From Micromonospora sp. RHAY321 (GTDB lineage Bacteria; Actinomycetota; Actinomycetes; Mycobacteriales; Micromonosporaceae), in the NCBI RefSeq assembly GCF_023896955.1, contig NZ_JAMHIW010000008.1:218678-282677 (forward strand): a stretch of 64,000 nt of DNA, in the 5' to 3' direction. Both the position numbers and the translations under genes were made by a program. The first letter of the stretch is position 1. Each line of letters begins with the position of its first letter. Below are positions 50,452-61,411 of the stretch, in pieces. The notes under the pieces are model-generated. The model worked only from the letters and a program-made list of their open reading frames with translations. It was not told where the DNA came from and did no database searches.

Positions 50452-51306
50452 TCAGCCCTTCGGTCGGCGGTGGACGACGACGCAGGCCAACCCCGGACCG
50501 GCGTGCGCGGCGACCACGGCGCCCGCCTCGGAGACGTACGTGTCGTGCAGCCGCTCACCCAGCCGTTGGGTCAGCGCGGCGAGCAGCGCCTCGGCCCGTT
50601 GCGGCGCCGCCAGGTGGTGCACTCCGAGGTCCACCTCGTCGTCGCCGGCCGCCTCGACGGCCAGGTCGACCAGTCGGGCGACTCCCCTGCTGGCGGTGCG
50701 CACCTTCTCCCGCAGCACGATCGCGCCGTCCGGCATGTGCATGATCGGCTTGACGGACAGGGCGGTGCCGAGCAGCGCCTCGGCCGCGTTGATCCGGCCG
50801 CCCCGGCGGAGGAACTCCAGCGTGTCGACGTAGAACCAGACGGTGGTCCGGGCGACGGCGGCGAGCGCCGCGTCGCGTACCCCGGTCAGGTCGGCGCCGG
50901 CCTCGGCGGCCCTGGCGGCCGCGATGGCCGGGAAGCCGAGGCCCATGCCGGCCGAGCGGCTGTCGACCACCTCGACGCGGCCGTCCAGGTCGGCGGCGGC
51001 CAGCCGGGCCGCCTCCACCGTGCCGGAGAGGCCGGCGGAGAGGTGCACCGAGACGACTCCGTCGGCGCCGGCGTCGAGCAGCCGGCGGTACGTCTGCGCG
51101 AACTGTTCGGGTGCCGGCCGCGAGGTGCTGGCCGTGACCCGCCGGCCGCTGAGCGCCCGGGTGGCGTCGGCGGGCTGGGTCTCCACCCCCTCCAGCCCTT
51201 CGGCTCCGTTGAGCACGACGGTCAACGGGACGACGGTCAGTCGGTGCGCCTGCACCAGGTCAGGCGGAAGGTAGGCGGTGGAGTCGATGACGACCGCGAC
51301 GGGCAT
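50452..51306 (-). CDS. DegV family fatty-acid-binding protein
   Basis: A 284-residue DegV protein. It begins VAVVIDSTAYLPPDL and has TASTSRPAPEQF near 76-87 and SVHLSAGLSGTVEAARLAA near 105-123, the two loops that hold a fatty acid. The C-terminal domain has VDTLEFLRRGGRINAAEALLGTALSVKPI (read in parts). DegV/FakB proteins present fatty acids to a kinase. The ATG at 51306 lies seven bases after TAGCGT. The core cluster resumes here after the accessory block. Confidence 0.93.
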   Translation of the reverse strand: MPVAVVIDSTAYLPPDLVQAHRLTVVPLTVVLNGAEGLEGVETQPADATRALSGRRVTASTSRPAPEQFAQTYRRLLDAGADGVVSVHLSAGLSGTVEAARLAAADLDGRVEVVDSRSAGMGLGFPAIAAARAAEAGADLTGVRDAALAAVARTTVWFYVDTLEFLRRGGRINAAEALLGTALSVKPIMHMPDGAIVLREKVRTASRGVARLVDLAVEAAGDDEVDLGVHHLAAPQRAEALLAALTQRLGERLHDTYVSEAGAVVAAHAGPGLACVVVHRRPKG

Positions 51307-51313
51307 GCCCGGC

Positions 51314-51319
51314 ACGCTA
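51314..51319 (-). promoter_or_regulatory. -10 box TAGCGT, leaderless start of degV
   Basis: TAGCGT on the minus strand ends seven bases before the ATG at 51306. Confidence 0.5.
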
Positions 51320-51392
51320 GCCGATCGGGGCGCCGAACGCCGAGGCGCGGGCGGACGCCGGTCAGCGGAAGCCGGCCCGCGCGCGACGGCGG

Positions 51393-52022
51393 TCAGAGCG
51401 CGTCGACGACGGCCGGCGCGCTGACCACGCCGACGTTGTGTGCCCGCAGTTGCCAGCCCCGGACGTCGTCGTGCCGCAGCTCGGTCCAGTGGCAGTTGGC
51501 CAGTGAACCGATGGTGCGCAGCACACGGTGGTCCCAGCCGAGCAGGTGACCGACGCCCTGCCGGGAGCCGCCACCGTGGGTGGCGATCACCACGGTGCCG
51601 CCGGGCGCCGTGTCGGCCGCCTCCCGCAGCGCCGCGGAGACCCGCTCGCCGAGGTCGCGCAGGGGTTCCAGGTCGGCGCCGGGGGCCGGGTCACCGGCGC
51701 GCCAACGGGCGTACTCGTCGGGGAAGCGCTCGGCGACCTCGGTGAGGTGCAGGCCCTGCCACTGGCCGAAGTGCCGCTCGCGCAGCCGGGCGTCGCTGCG
51801 GACCGGCAGCCCGGTCAGCGCGGCCAACGCGGCGGCGGTCTCCGCGGCGCGGCTCAGGTCGCTGGACACGATGGCGTCGGGATGCAGCGACGCGAGCAGC
51901 GGCGCGGCGGCGCGGGCCTGGTCGCGCCCCAGCTCGTTGAGGGGTACGTCGGTCTGCCCCTGCACGCGGTTGGCGGCGTTCCAGTCGGTGTTGCCGTGCC
52001 GCCAGACGATCAGACGGGTCAT
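51393..52022 (-). CDS. histidine phosphatase family protein, GpgP-like
   Basis: A 209-residue phosphoglycerate-mutase-fold phosphatase. The catalytic motif is LIVWRHGNTDWN near residues 4-15 (phospho-His), with SSDLSRAAETA near 53-63, the acid LRERHFGQWQG near 80-90 and the second His in IATHGGGSR near 146-154. Its place between degV and rsfS matches mycobacterial Rv2419c (glucosyl-3-phosphoglycerate phosphatase, from memory). That function is plausible but inferred from position and similarity. Confidence 0.88.
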   Translation of the reverse strand: MTRLIVWRHGNTDWNAANRVQGQTDVPLNELGRDQARAAAPLLASLHPDAIVSSDLSRAAETAAALAALTGLPVRSDARLRERHFGQWQGLHLTEVAERFPDEYARWRAGDPAPGADLEPLRDLGERVSAALREAADTAPGGTVVIATHGGGSRQGVGHLLGWDHRVLRTIGSLANCHWTELRHDDVRGWQLRAHNVGVVSAPAVVDAL

Positions 52023-52426
52023 TCGGCTGCGGTCGACCCGCCGGCCTCGGCCTCGACCAGGTCGCGGTCGACGAACGGGATGGTGGGGCAGTCCTTCCAG
52101 AGCCGGTCGAGCGCGTAGAACTCGCGCTCCTCGGTGTGCTGGACGTGCACCACGATGTCGACGTAGTCGAGCAGCACCCAGCGGCCGCCACGCTCACCCT
52201 CGCGCCGGATCGGCTTGGCCTTCTCGGGAAGCTCCAGCAGGCGCTCCTCGATGGCATCGACGATGGCGAGCACCTGACGCTCGTTGGGGGCGGCGGCGAG
52301 CAGGAACGCGTCGGTGATGGCGAGCTGGTCGCCGACGTCGATGATCGCGATGTCCTGCGCCTTCTTGTCGGCGGCGGCCTGGGCGGCAGCCATTGCCAGC
52401 TCGTGAGCGCGTTCGGAAACTGTCAC
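52019..52426 (-). CDS. rsfS: ribosomal silencing factor RsfS
   Basis: A 135-residue RsfS (Iojap/YbeB). Conserved blocks are AQDIAIIDVGDQLAITDAFLLAAAPNERQV (read in two parts, about 25-54), and RGGRWVLLDYVDIVVHVQHTEEREFYALDRLW (about 82-113). It binds L14 and prevents subunit joining when nutrients are low. The GTG has the site AAGGAGAA. It overlaps the phosphatase gene by four bases and follows nadD. Confidence 0.96.
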   Translation of the reverse strand: MTVSERAHELAMAAAQAAADKKAQDIAIIDVGDQLAITDAFLLAAAPNERQVLAIVDAIEERLLELPEKAKPIRREGERGGRWVLLDYVDIVVHVQHTEEREFYALDRLWKDCPTIPFVDRDLVEAEAGGSTAAE

Positions 52427-52536
52427 CGTTCTCCTTCGATCAACCGTGCAATCCACCAAGCGTCTCACACCCGGCGACGCCCCGACTTGTCAGTTCTGGC
52501 CGTTTACGCGGATGAAATGGGCCATACCGGGCGTCA

Positions 52537-53133
52537 TCAGCGCTGATAAAGGCGCCGCTTGGCGATGTACTGCACCACACCGTCGGGCACGAGATACCAG
52601 ACCGGCTCGCCCCGGGCCACCCGCGCACGGCAGTCGGTCGACGAGATGGCCATCGCCGGCACCTGGATCAGGCTGACGGTGTCCGCCGGCAGATGCTTGT
52701 CGCTGAGCGCGAAACCCGGCCGGGTCACCCCGATGAAGTGGGCCAGCTCGAAGATCTCGTCCAGATCCTTCCAGGACAGGATGCGTTGCAGCGCGTCCGC
52801 GCCGGTGATGAAGAACAGCTGCACCTTGGGGCCGTACTCGGCCTGGAGATCGCGCAGCGTGTCGACGGTGTAGGTCGGCCCGCTCCGGTCGATGTCGACC
52901 CGGCTGACCTGGAAGCGGGGGTTGGACGCGGTGGCGATGACGGTCATCAGGTACCGATCCTCGGCGGGACTGACCGGCTCGTCGGCCTTCTGCCACGGCT
53001 GCCCGGTGGGGACGAAGACGACCTCGTCCAGGCCGAACCGGTCGGCCACCTCGCTGGCCGCAACGAGGTGCCCGTGGTGGATCGGGTCGAAGGTGCCACC
53101 CATGATCCCGATCCGCCGGATATCTTCCTCCAC
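52537..53133 (-). CDS. nadD: nicotinate-nucleotide adenylyltransferase
   Basis: A 198-residue NadD that makes nicotinate adenine dinucleotide in NAD synthesis. The nucleotide-binding motif is GIMGGTFDPIHHGHLV near residues 9-24 (HxGH), with FVPTGQPWQK near 40-49, FITGADAL near 106-113 and ISSTDCRARVARG near 160-172. The GTG at 53133 is six bases after TACGAT (leaderless). An ATG at the GGTFDP motif is a weaker alternative. Confidence 0.96.
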   Translation of the reverse strand: MEEDIRRIGIMGGTFDPIHHGHLVAASEVADRFGLDEVVFVPTGQPWQKADEPVSPAEDRYLMTVIATASNPRFQVSRVDIDRSGPTYTVDTLRDLQAEYGPKVQLFFITGADALQRILSWKDLDEIFELAHFIGVTRPGFALSDKHLPADTVSLIQVPAMAISSTDCRARVARGEPVWYLVPDGVVQYIAKRRLYQR

Positions 53134-53139
53134 CCCGTG

Positions 53140-53145
53140 ATCGTA
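53140..53145 (-). promoter_or_regulatory. -10 box TACGAT, leaderless start of nadD
   Basis: TACGAT on the minus strand ends six bases before the GTG at 53133. Confidence 0.5.
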
Positions 53146-53231
53146 GGCCGGGCGTCTCGGCGGACCGTTCCGGCCCGTCCGGGAAGCGAGTGGGTCACGG
53201 CCGAGGGTCGCGGCGCGATGTTCCGCGCGCC

Positions 53232-53249
53232 TATACTCGTAGACGAGTA
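53232..53249. promoter_or_regulatory. -10 box and PadR-type operator
   Basis: TACTCGT-AG-ACGAGTA (53234-53249) has perfect 7-base arms and overlaps a TATACT -10 box (53232-53237). It is 27 bases before the padR start, so it is a likely autoregulatory operator. Confidence 0.65.
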
Positions 53250-53275
53250 ATCGGAAGCGAGGACAGGAGGGTGTC

Positions 53276-53938
53276 GTGCCGAAGCGGCGCAAGGTCGGCA
53301 ACCTGCTGGCGCTGGCCGTGCTGTCCGCGCTGGTCCAGCGGCCGATGCACCCGTACGAGATCGCCACCGCACTCCGCGCCTGGGGCAAGGACCAGGACAT
53401 GGACTTCAAGTGGGGATCCTTCTACACGGTGATCCGCAACATGGACAAACACGACATGATCGAGGCCGTGGAGAGCCTCCGCGAAGGCCGGCGACCGGAA
53501 CGCACCGTCTACCGGATTACCGACGCGGGGCGGGCGGAGCTGGTCGACTGGGCCCGCGAGCTGGTCTCCACCCCGATGCCGGAGCATCCCCGTTTCCGCG
53601 CCGGCCTGTCCGTGCTCGCCGCACTACACCCCGACGAGGCCACCGACCTGCTGCGGCAGCGCCTCGACCGTCTGGAGGACACGATCCGCCAGGAGCGGGA
53701 AACGCTCGCCGCGCACCTGCGGGAGATCCCCCGCCTGTTCCTGGTGGAGGCCGAGTACGACCTGGCCATGCGGGGCGCGGAAGCGTCCTGGCTGCGGGCA
53801 CTGCTCGCCGAGCTGACCTCGGGCAGCTATCCGGGGCTGGCCACCTGGCGGGCCTTCCACGAGACCGGCGCGATGCCGGCCGAGCTGACCGCGCTGGCAG
53901 AGAGGACCAGCAACGGAAACGTCGACACCCCCGACTGA
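53276..53938 (+). CDS. PadR family transcriptional regulator
   Basis: A 220-residue PadR protein. The winged helix is N-terminal: LALAVLSALVQRPMHPYEIA near residues 11-30, then WGSFYTVIRNMDKHDMIEAV near 46-65 and RTVYRITDAGRAEL near 75-88. The C-terminal part is a long helical dimerisation domain (about 110-180). PadR proteins repress genes for phenolic acids, drugs or export. RBS AGGAGGG. A palindrome overlaps its own promoter. The FAD monooxygenase follows after a hairpin and is its likely second target. Confidence 0.92.
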   Translation: MPKRRKVGNLLALAVLSALVQRPMHPYEIATALRAWGKDQDMDFKWGSFYTVIRNMDKHDMIEAVESLREGRRPERTVYRITDAGRAELVDWARELVSTPMPEHPRFRAGLSVLAALHPDEATDLLRQRLDRLEDTIRQERETLAAHLREIPRLFLVEAEYDLAMRGAEASWLRALLAELTSGSYPGLATWRAFHETGAMPAELTALAERTSNGNVDTPD

Positions 53939-53943
53939 CGGAC

Positions 53944-53979
53944 GGCTCCGGCGGGGTGCGCCAACACCCCGCCGGAGCC
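53944..53979 (+). terminator. perfect 15-bp hairpin after padR
   Basis: GGCTCCGGCGGGGTG / CACCCCGCCGGAGCC with a 6-base loop, six bases after the padR stop. No T-tract. It probably ends or attenuates padR transcription before the monooxygenase gene. Confidence 0.7.
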
Positions 53980-53986
53980 CATACCT

Positions 53987-54092
53987 CGAACCGACACCTG
54001 GGAAGGCATCCGGCCCGAAGCGGCAACCAGAGGATAGCCGGGGTCCCTCCCAGGTCGGTTCGTTCGCGCACACACCGACGAACCCCAGGGAG
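53987..54092 (+). promoter_or_regulatory. leader with two exclusive hairpins before the FAD monooxygenase
   Basis: Left arm CGAACCGA-ca-CCTGGGA (53987-54003) pairs with TCCCAGGTCGGTTCG (54048-54062), 15 base pairs with a two-base bulge. The same right-arm bases can form another hairpin: CTCCC (54047-54051) with GGGAG (54088-54092, part of the ribosome binding site), and GGTTCGT (54057-54063) with ACGAACC (54078-54084). The second structure would hide the ribosome binding site and the first would free it. Confidence 0.45.
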
Positions 54093-54097
54093 AGAGC

Positions 54098-55312
54098 ATG
54101 ACCACGGTACGAACCGCGATCGTCGTCGGCGGCGGCATCGCCGGCCCGGTGACCGCACTCGCGCTGCACCGCGCCGGCATCACCGCCACCGTCCACGAGG
54201 CGTACCCCGCCACCGCCAGCGGGGTCGGCGGCATCGGCGGCACCCTCGCGCTCGCGCCCAACGGCGTGGCCGCGCTGCGCACGGTCGGCGCGGACCAGGC
54301 GGTGACCGCCATCGCCACGCCGATCGAACGCAGCGTCATGGCCGTCGGTCGCCGCCGCATCGACCTGCCCATGCTGGCCGGGGTGCCGCCTCTGCGCGTG
54401 GTGCACCGGGCCGAGCTGCACCGGGTGCTGCACGACCGGGCGGTCGCCGAGGGCGTCCCCTTCGTCTACGGCAAGCGGCTCGTCGACGCCGAGCAGACGC
54501 GGAACGGCGTGACCGCCCGCTTCGAGGACGGCAGCACCGCCACCGCCGACATCCTGGTCGGTGCCGACGGCATCCGGTCCACGGTGCGTGGTCTCATCGA
54601 CCCGGCCGCGCCCGGCCCGAGGTTCACCGGGCTACTCGGCTTCGAGGCGGTGGCCCGGCACGAGATGGAAGTCGAGCCCGGCACGATGACCTTCGCGTTC
54701 GGGCGACGCGGCTACTACCTCTACTGGCCGGAGCCCGGGGGCGGCACCCGATGGGGGGCCAACCTGCCACACCAGCGGCCGTTGAGCCTGGTCGAGGCCC
54801 GCACGGTGCCGTCGGCGGAGTGGCTGTCCACGCTGCGCACCGCCTACGGCGACGACGATCCGGGCCGGGAGCTGACGGCCACCAGCAGCGCCGACGAGCT
54901 CCAGGTGGTCGGCGCGCTCCAGATCATGCCGCCCGTGCCGCACTGGCACCGGGGGCGGATGGTGCTGGCCGGCGACGCGGCGCACGCGCCGTCGAACAGC
55001 TCCGGGCAGGGGGCGTCACTGGCCATCGAGAGCGCGGTGCAGCTCGCCCGCTGCCTGCGTGACCTGCCGGACGTGGCGTCGGCGTTCGCCGCGTTCGAGC
55101 GGCTGCGCCGCGCCCGCGTCGAGAAGGTGGCGGCCCGCGCGGCCCGCATCAACCAGGCCAAGGCGCCGGGACCGGTCGCCCGGACGCTCATGCCGCTGCT
55201 GATGCCCCTGCTGGTGCGCACCGCCATGGACCCGGAGAAGACGGTCGCCCACGAGCAGCGCTACGTCATCGACTGGGACGCCCCGGTCACGGCGGAGCCC
55301 GCGCTGCGCTGA
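54098..55312 (+). CDS. FAD-dependent monooxygenase (PHBH/Rox-like fold)
   Basis: A 404-residue flavoprotein hydroxylase. The FAD ADP-binding motif is VVGGGIAGPVTALALHRAG near residues 9-27, the second motif DILVGADGIRSTVR is near 150-163, and the third is MVLAGDAAHAPSNSSGQGAS near 287-306. The family hydroxylates aromatic compounds and includes antibiotic-inactivating enzymes such as rifampicin monooxygenase. No substrate is indicated. GGGAGAG site. Pairing with a PadR repressor fits an inducible detoxification unit. Confidence 0.9.
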   Translation: MTTVRTAIVVGGGIAGPVTALALHRAGITATVHEAYPATASGVGGIGGTLALAPNGVAALRTVGADQAVTAIATPIERSVMAVGRRRIDLPMLAGVPPLRVVHRAELHRVLHDRAVAEGVPFVYGKRLVDAEQTRNGVTARFEDGSTATADILVGADGIRSTVRGLIDPAAPGPRFTGLLGFEAVARHEMEVEPGTMTFAFGRRGYYLYWPEPGGGTRWGANLPHQRPLSLVEARTVPSAEWLSTLRTAYGDDDPGRELTATSSADELQVVGALQIMPPVPHWHRGRMVLAGDAAHAPSNSSGQGASLAIESAVQLARCLRDLPDVASAFAAFERLRRARVEKVAARAARINQAKAPGPVARTLMPLLMPLLVRTAMDPEKTVAHEQRYVIDWDAPVTAEPALR

Positions 55313-55317
55313 ACGCC

Positions 55318-55350
55318 GGTGCGGGGTGGCCTCTCCGGCCACCCCGCACC
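55318..55350. terminator. bidirectional terminator between monooxygenase and pepN
   Basis: GGTGCGGGGTGGCC / GGCCACCCCGCACC with a five-base loop, six bases after the monooxygenase stop and just beyond the convergent pepN stop. Confidence 0.8.
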
Positions 55351-55359
55351 CGAGGCGTC

Positions 55360-57876
<2,517 letters not shown>

Positions 57877-57945
57877 CCGCTTATCCTGCCCGATGGGGAT
57901 CCGCACACGGTCACCACACGACCCTCGGCACTGGAGGAAAGAACC

Positions 57946-58164
57946 ATGGCGCAGCACCCCAAGGGCGACTTCGACCTCTCTCGGGCGGTCTGGCAGCGGG
58001 CCGAGGGGGACACCTCCGACAGCGCCGTCGAGGTCGCGTTCGTCGACGACCTGATCGGCATGCGCAACTCCGCCGAGCCGGAGGGGCCGGTGCTGGTCTT
58101 CACCCAGGCCGAGTGGGACGCGTTCGTCGCCGGCGCGCAGGACGGCGAGTTCGACCTGGACTGA
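57946..58164 (+). CDS. DUF397 domain protein, solitary
   Basis: A 72-residue DUF397 protein: DLSRAVWQRAEGD near residues 10-22, VEVAFVDDLIGMRNSAEPEG near 28-47, then VLVFTQAEWDAFVAGAQDGEFD near 50-71 (read in parts). Unlike the copy at 47886, no XRE regulator is adjacent. Excellent site GGAGGAAAG. It is divergent from pepN. Role unknown; it may partner with a distant DUF5753 regulator. Confidence 0.9.
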   Translation: MAQHPKGDFDLSRAVWQRAEGDTSDSAVEVAFVDDLIGMRNSAEPEGPVLVFTQAEWDAFVAGAQDGEFDLD

Positions 58165-58245
58165 CGGTCGGCCCGGTTCGTTGACCGCCGTGCCGGTGCC
58201 CCGCCTCGGGACACCGGCACGGCGACGCTGGTGGTCGACCGGCGG

Positions 58246-58653
58246 TCACCCATCGCCGGGGCCGTCACCGTCGCCCCAGCCCAGGCCGCCGGGGCCCGGG
58301 GCGTGGTGGAAACCTGGATGGTCGGCCACGTCGACGCAGCGCTCCCCGTCCGGCCCGACCGCCCCGCAGAACAGCCGCTCGGCCCGGTGCCAGGCGTCCG
58401 CCGGTGACAGGGCCGCCGCACCGAGCGCCAACTCCGGGCGGAGCAGGCTCAGCGACTCGGCGTACGCCACGGCCACCTCACGCGCGTCGGCCGCGCCCGG
58501 CGCGGTGAAGCCCAGATGCACGGTGAAGAACCGGTGCGGCCGGGTCGGTCGCCCGGGCGGACGGATCAGCCCTGCGCCGTCCCGCCTCCGGCCGATGCCG
58601 AGCGCCCCGACCGCCCGCCGCTGCCGCCAGTACGGCGACCTGTTGTCCCGCAT
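58246..58653 (-). CDS. hypothetical protein
   Basis: A 135-residue protein without a known domain. It starts MRDNRSPYWRQRRAVGALG, has FFTVHLGFTAPGAADAREVAVAYAES near residues 41-66 (read in parts), and ends with LFCGAVGPDGERCVDVADHPGFHH and a Gly-rich tail. Two cysteines and two histidines near the end could bind metal. The ATG at 58653 follows GGGGAGGG, the main support. The region 58654-58895 beyond it shows no gene, only the presumed promoter of the P450. Confidence 0.55.
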   Translation of the reverse strand: MRDNRSPYWRQRRAVGALGIGRRRDGAGLIRPPGRPTRPHRFFTVHLGFTAPGAADAREVAVAYAESLSLLRPELALGAAALSPADAWHRAERLFCGAVGPDGERCVDVADHPGFHHAPGPGGLGWGDGDGPGDG

Positions 58654-58895
58654 CCACCCTCCCCGTGATCCGTGGTCGCGGCCACGCCGCCGGCCACCCG
58701 GCCCCGGCCCCCGTTTCCGGCCGGCCACCCACCGAGTAGCCAACCAGTTTTCCGCGCCGGTGGGAGGGGCCAGCGGACGCCGATCCGGTGGCCGTCGCGA
58801 ACCGGGCGGACGGCTCCCACCGCGTCGGGCCGCGGCGGGGTTCAGGAGCGCCGACCTGGGTAGACGCACCGGGCACCCGCGCGTGAGGAGACCCG

Positions 58896-60194
58896 ATGGC
58901 GACCATGCCAGTCGACCGCAGCCCCGAAAGCACGCTCGCGTTCCTCCGCGCCGGCTACCGGTTCGTCAGCGACCGCTGTGACCGGTACGGCAGCGACATC
59001 TTCCAGACCCGGATCCTGCTGACCCGGACGATCTGCATGCGCGGCCGGCCGGCGGCGGAGCTGTTCTACGACACCGAGCGCTTCCAGCGGCGCACGGCGA
59101 TGCCGCTGCGGGTGCAGCGGACCCTCACCGGCCGGGGCGGGGTGCAGGGGCTGGACGGCCCGGAGCACCGGGACCGCAAGGCGATGCTCATGTCGATCAT
59201 GACCCCGACCGCGATCCGTCGGTTGGGTCAGCTCTTCGACGACGGGTGGCAGGCCCGCCTCCCCGCGTGGGAGGCCGCCGCGCCGGTGGTCCTCTACGAC
59301 GAGTTGGGCCGGCTGCTCACCCGGACGGTCTGCGCCTGGGCCGGGGTGCCGCTGGCCCCGTCGCAGGTCGACCGCCGTACCGTCGACCTGCACGCCATGA
59401 TCGAAGCCCCGGCGATGGTCGGCCCCCGGCACTGGCGGGGTCTGCTCGCCCGTGGCCGCGCCGAACGCTGGCTCGCCGACGTCATCGAACGCACCCGGGT
59501 CGGCACGCTCTCCGTGCCGGACGGCAGCGCCCTGCGGGTGATCGCCGAGCACCGCGACTCCCGGGGCCGGCTGCTCCCCCGGCGGATCGCCGCCGTCGAG
59601 CTGCTGAACGTGCTGCGGCCGACGGTCGCCGTGGACCGGTTCATCGTCTTCGCCGCCCTCGCCCTGCACGACCACCCCGCGTGGCGGGACCGGGTCCGCG
59701 ACGACGACGAGACCACCGGGCAGTTCGTCCAGGAGGTACGCCGCTACTACCCGTTCTTCCCGCTCGCCGCGGCCCGGGTCCAACACTCCTTCGACTGGCA
59801 GGGCCACCACTTCCCACAGGGCCGGCGGGTGCTGCTCGACCTGTACGGCACCAACCACCACCCGGCCCTCTGGCCGCAGCCCGAGCTGTTCCGCCCGGAG
59901 CGGTTCGCCGGCCGCCGCGTGGACCCGTTCGAGCTGGTCCCGCAGGGCGGCGCCGACCCCGACACCGGGCACCGCTGCGCGGGTGAGTGGATCACCATTG
60001 ACCTGATGAAGCGGGCGGTCACCAACCTGACCAGCACCATGCGCTACGAGGTGCCCCCGCAGAACCTGGCCCTGGACCTGCACCGGATGCCCGCCCTGCC
60101 ACCGACCGGCCTCATCCTCACCAACATCCGCCGCACCGCCGGAGCCGAGCGCACCACCGCGTCGACCTCACAGGCGCCGCACCGACAGGACTGA
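58896..60194 (+). CDS. CYP152-type P450 peroxygenase (fatty acid hydroxylase)
   Basis: A 432-residue cytochrome P450 that follows P450 BS-beta (CYP152A1) almost block by block. These include LFYDTERFQRRTAMPLRVQ near residues 56-74, NVLRPTVAVDRFIVF near 238-252 with the Arg-Pro pair that binds the fatty-acid carboxylate, FVQEVRRYYPFFPL near 279-292, and the heme Cys in GHRCAGEWITI near 363-373. CYP152 enzymes use hydrogen peroxide to hydroxylate fatty acids or decarboxylate them. The residue aligned with OleT His85 is Gln (GGVQGLDG), as in hydroxylases. Confidence 0.93.
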   Translation: MATMPVDRSPESTLAFLRAGYRFVSDRCDRYGSDIFQTRILLTRTICMRGRPAAELFYDTERFQRRTAMPLRVQRTLTGRGGVQGLDGPEHRDRKAMLMSIMTPTAIRRLGQLFDDGWQARLPAWEAAAPVVLYDELGRLLTRTVCAWAGVPLAPSQVDRRTVDLHAMIEAPAMVGPRHWRGLLARGRAERWLADVIERTRVGTLSVPDGSALRVIAEHRDSRGRLLPRRIAAVELLNVLRPTVAVDRFIVFAALALHDHPAWRDRVRDDDETTGQFVQEVRRYYPFFPLAAARVQHSFDWQGHHFPQGRRVLLDLYGTNHHPALWPQPELFRPERFAGRRVDPFELVPQGGADPDTGHRCAGEWITIDLMKRAVTNLTSTMRYEVPPQNLALDLHRMPALPPTGLILTNIRRTAGAERTTASTSQAPHRQD

Positions 60195-60241
60195 CCCGGC
60201 GGGTCACGGCGACGGCACCTGCGAGACCAGCGCGTAGCGGC

Positions 60242-61411
60242 TCAGGGGTGCAGGACCGAGCGGAGGCAGCCGTCCTGCTTCTTCTCGAACAGCTCGTAGC
60301 CCTCGGCGCCCTGCTCCAACGGGAGCGGGTGGGTCGCCAGATAGCCAGGGTCGATCTCGCCGGCGGCGAGCCGGTCGAGCAGCATCGGGATGTAGCGCTG
60401 CGCGTGCATCTGCCCCATCCGCAGGACGAGCGCTTTGTTCATCGCCGCGCCGAGCGGGAACTTGTCGATCAGACCCGCGTACACGCCGACGATGCTCACC
60501 GTGCCGCCCTTGCGACAGGCCATGATCGCCTGCCGGACCGAGGTGGGCCGGTCGGTCTGCAACCGCGCCGACTGCTTCACCCGGTCGTACCCGTACGCCG
60601 CTCCGACGTCGTGCGACTCCATGCCGACCGCCTCGATGCAGGCGTCCGGCCCACGGCCGGCGGTCAACTCCCGCAACGCCTCCAGCACGTCGGTCTCCGC
60701 GTAGTTGATCGTCTCGACGCCGACCCGGTCGGCGGCCGTCGCCAGCCGGTCAGGGAACCGGTCGATCATGATGACCCGCTCGGCGCCGAGGAGTTGCGCC
60801 GACCGGGCCGCCATCTGACCGACCCCGCCCGCACCCCAGACCGCGACCACCTCGCCGCCGGTCAACCCGCAGAAGTCCGCGGCCATCCAGCCGGTCGGCA
60901 TCGCGTCGGACGCGAAGACCACCGAGTCGTCCGGCACCCCGTCGGGCACCGGGAACGCGCCGACGTCGCCGAACGGCACCCGGATGTACTCGGCGTGCGA
61001 ACCGGAGTAGCCGCCCGCCGCGTGCGAGTAGCCCAGGATCCCGGCCGGCGAGTGCCCCCACAGCTTCTCCGTGAACACGGGCTGCGGGTTGGAGTTGTCA
61101 CAGAGGGAGTACTGCTCCGTCCGGCAGTACCAGCAGCCGCCACAGGCGACCACCGACCCGACCACCACCCGGTCGCCGACCCGGTGCCGCCGTACGCCCG
61201 GCCCGGTCTCCACCACCTCGCCCATGAACTCGTGGCCGAGGATGTCGCCCTCCCGCATCGCCGGCAGGTACCCGTTGATCAGGTGCAGGTCCGAGCCGCA
61301 GACGCTGCTGGCCCGCACCCGGACGATGATGTCCCCGTCGGCACGGACCTGGGGCTCCGGCACGTCGCGTACCGCCAGCTTGCCGACGCCTTCCCAGCAG
61401 AGCGCCCTCAC
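60242..61411 (-). CDS. zinc-dependent alcohol dehydrogenase (MDR)
   Basis: A 389-residue medium-chain dehydrogenase, similar to glutathione-independent formaldehyde dehydrogenase types. Catalytic zinc: CGSDLHLING near residues 37-46 and GHEFMGEVVE near 59-68. Structural zinc: CGGCWYC near 90-96, with a further Cys in SLCDNSN. The NAD-binding motif is VWGAGGVGQMAARS near 188-201. The GTG start overlaps the stop of the SRPBCC gene by four bases, so the two form an operon that converges with the P450 gene. Substrate unknown. Confidence 0.92.
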   Translation of the reverse strand: MRALCWEGVGKLAVRDVPEPQVRADGDIIVRVRASSVCGSDLHLINGYLPAMREGDILGHEFMGEVVETGPGVRRHRVGDRVVVGSVVACGGCWYCRTEQYSLCDNSNPQPVFTEKLWGHSPAGILGYSHAAGGYSGSHAEYIRVPFGDVGAFPVPDGVPDDSVVFASDAMPTGWMAADFCGLTGGEVVAVWGAGGVGQMAARSAQLLGAERVIMIDRFPDRLATAADRVGVETINYAETDVLEALRELTAGRGPDACIEAVGMESHDVGAAYGYDRVKQSARLQTDRPTSVRQAIMACRKGGTVSIVGVYAGLIDKFPLGAAMNKALVLRMGQMHAQRYIPMLLDRLAAGEIDPGYLATHPLPLEQGAEGYELFEKKQDGCLRSVLHP

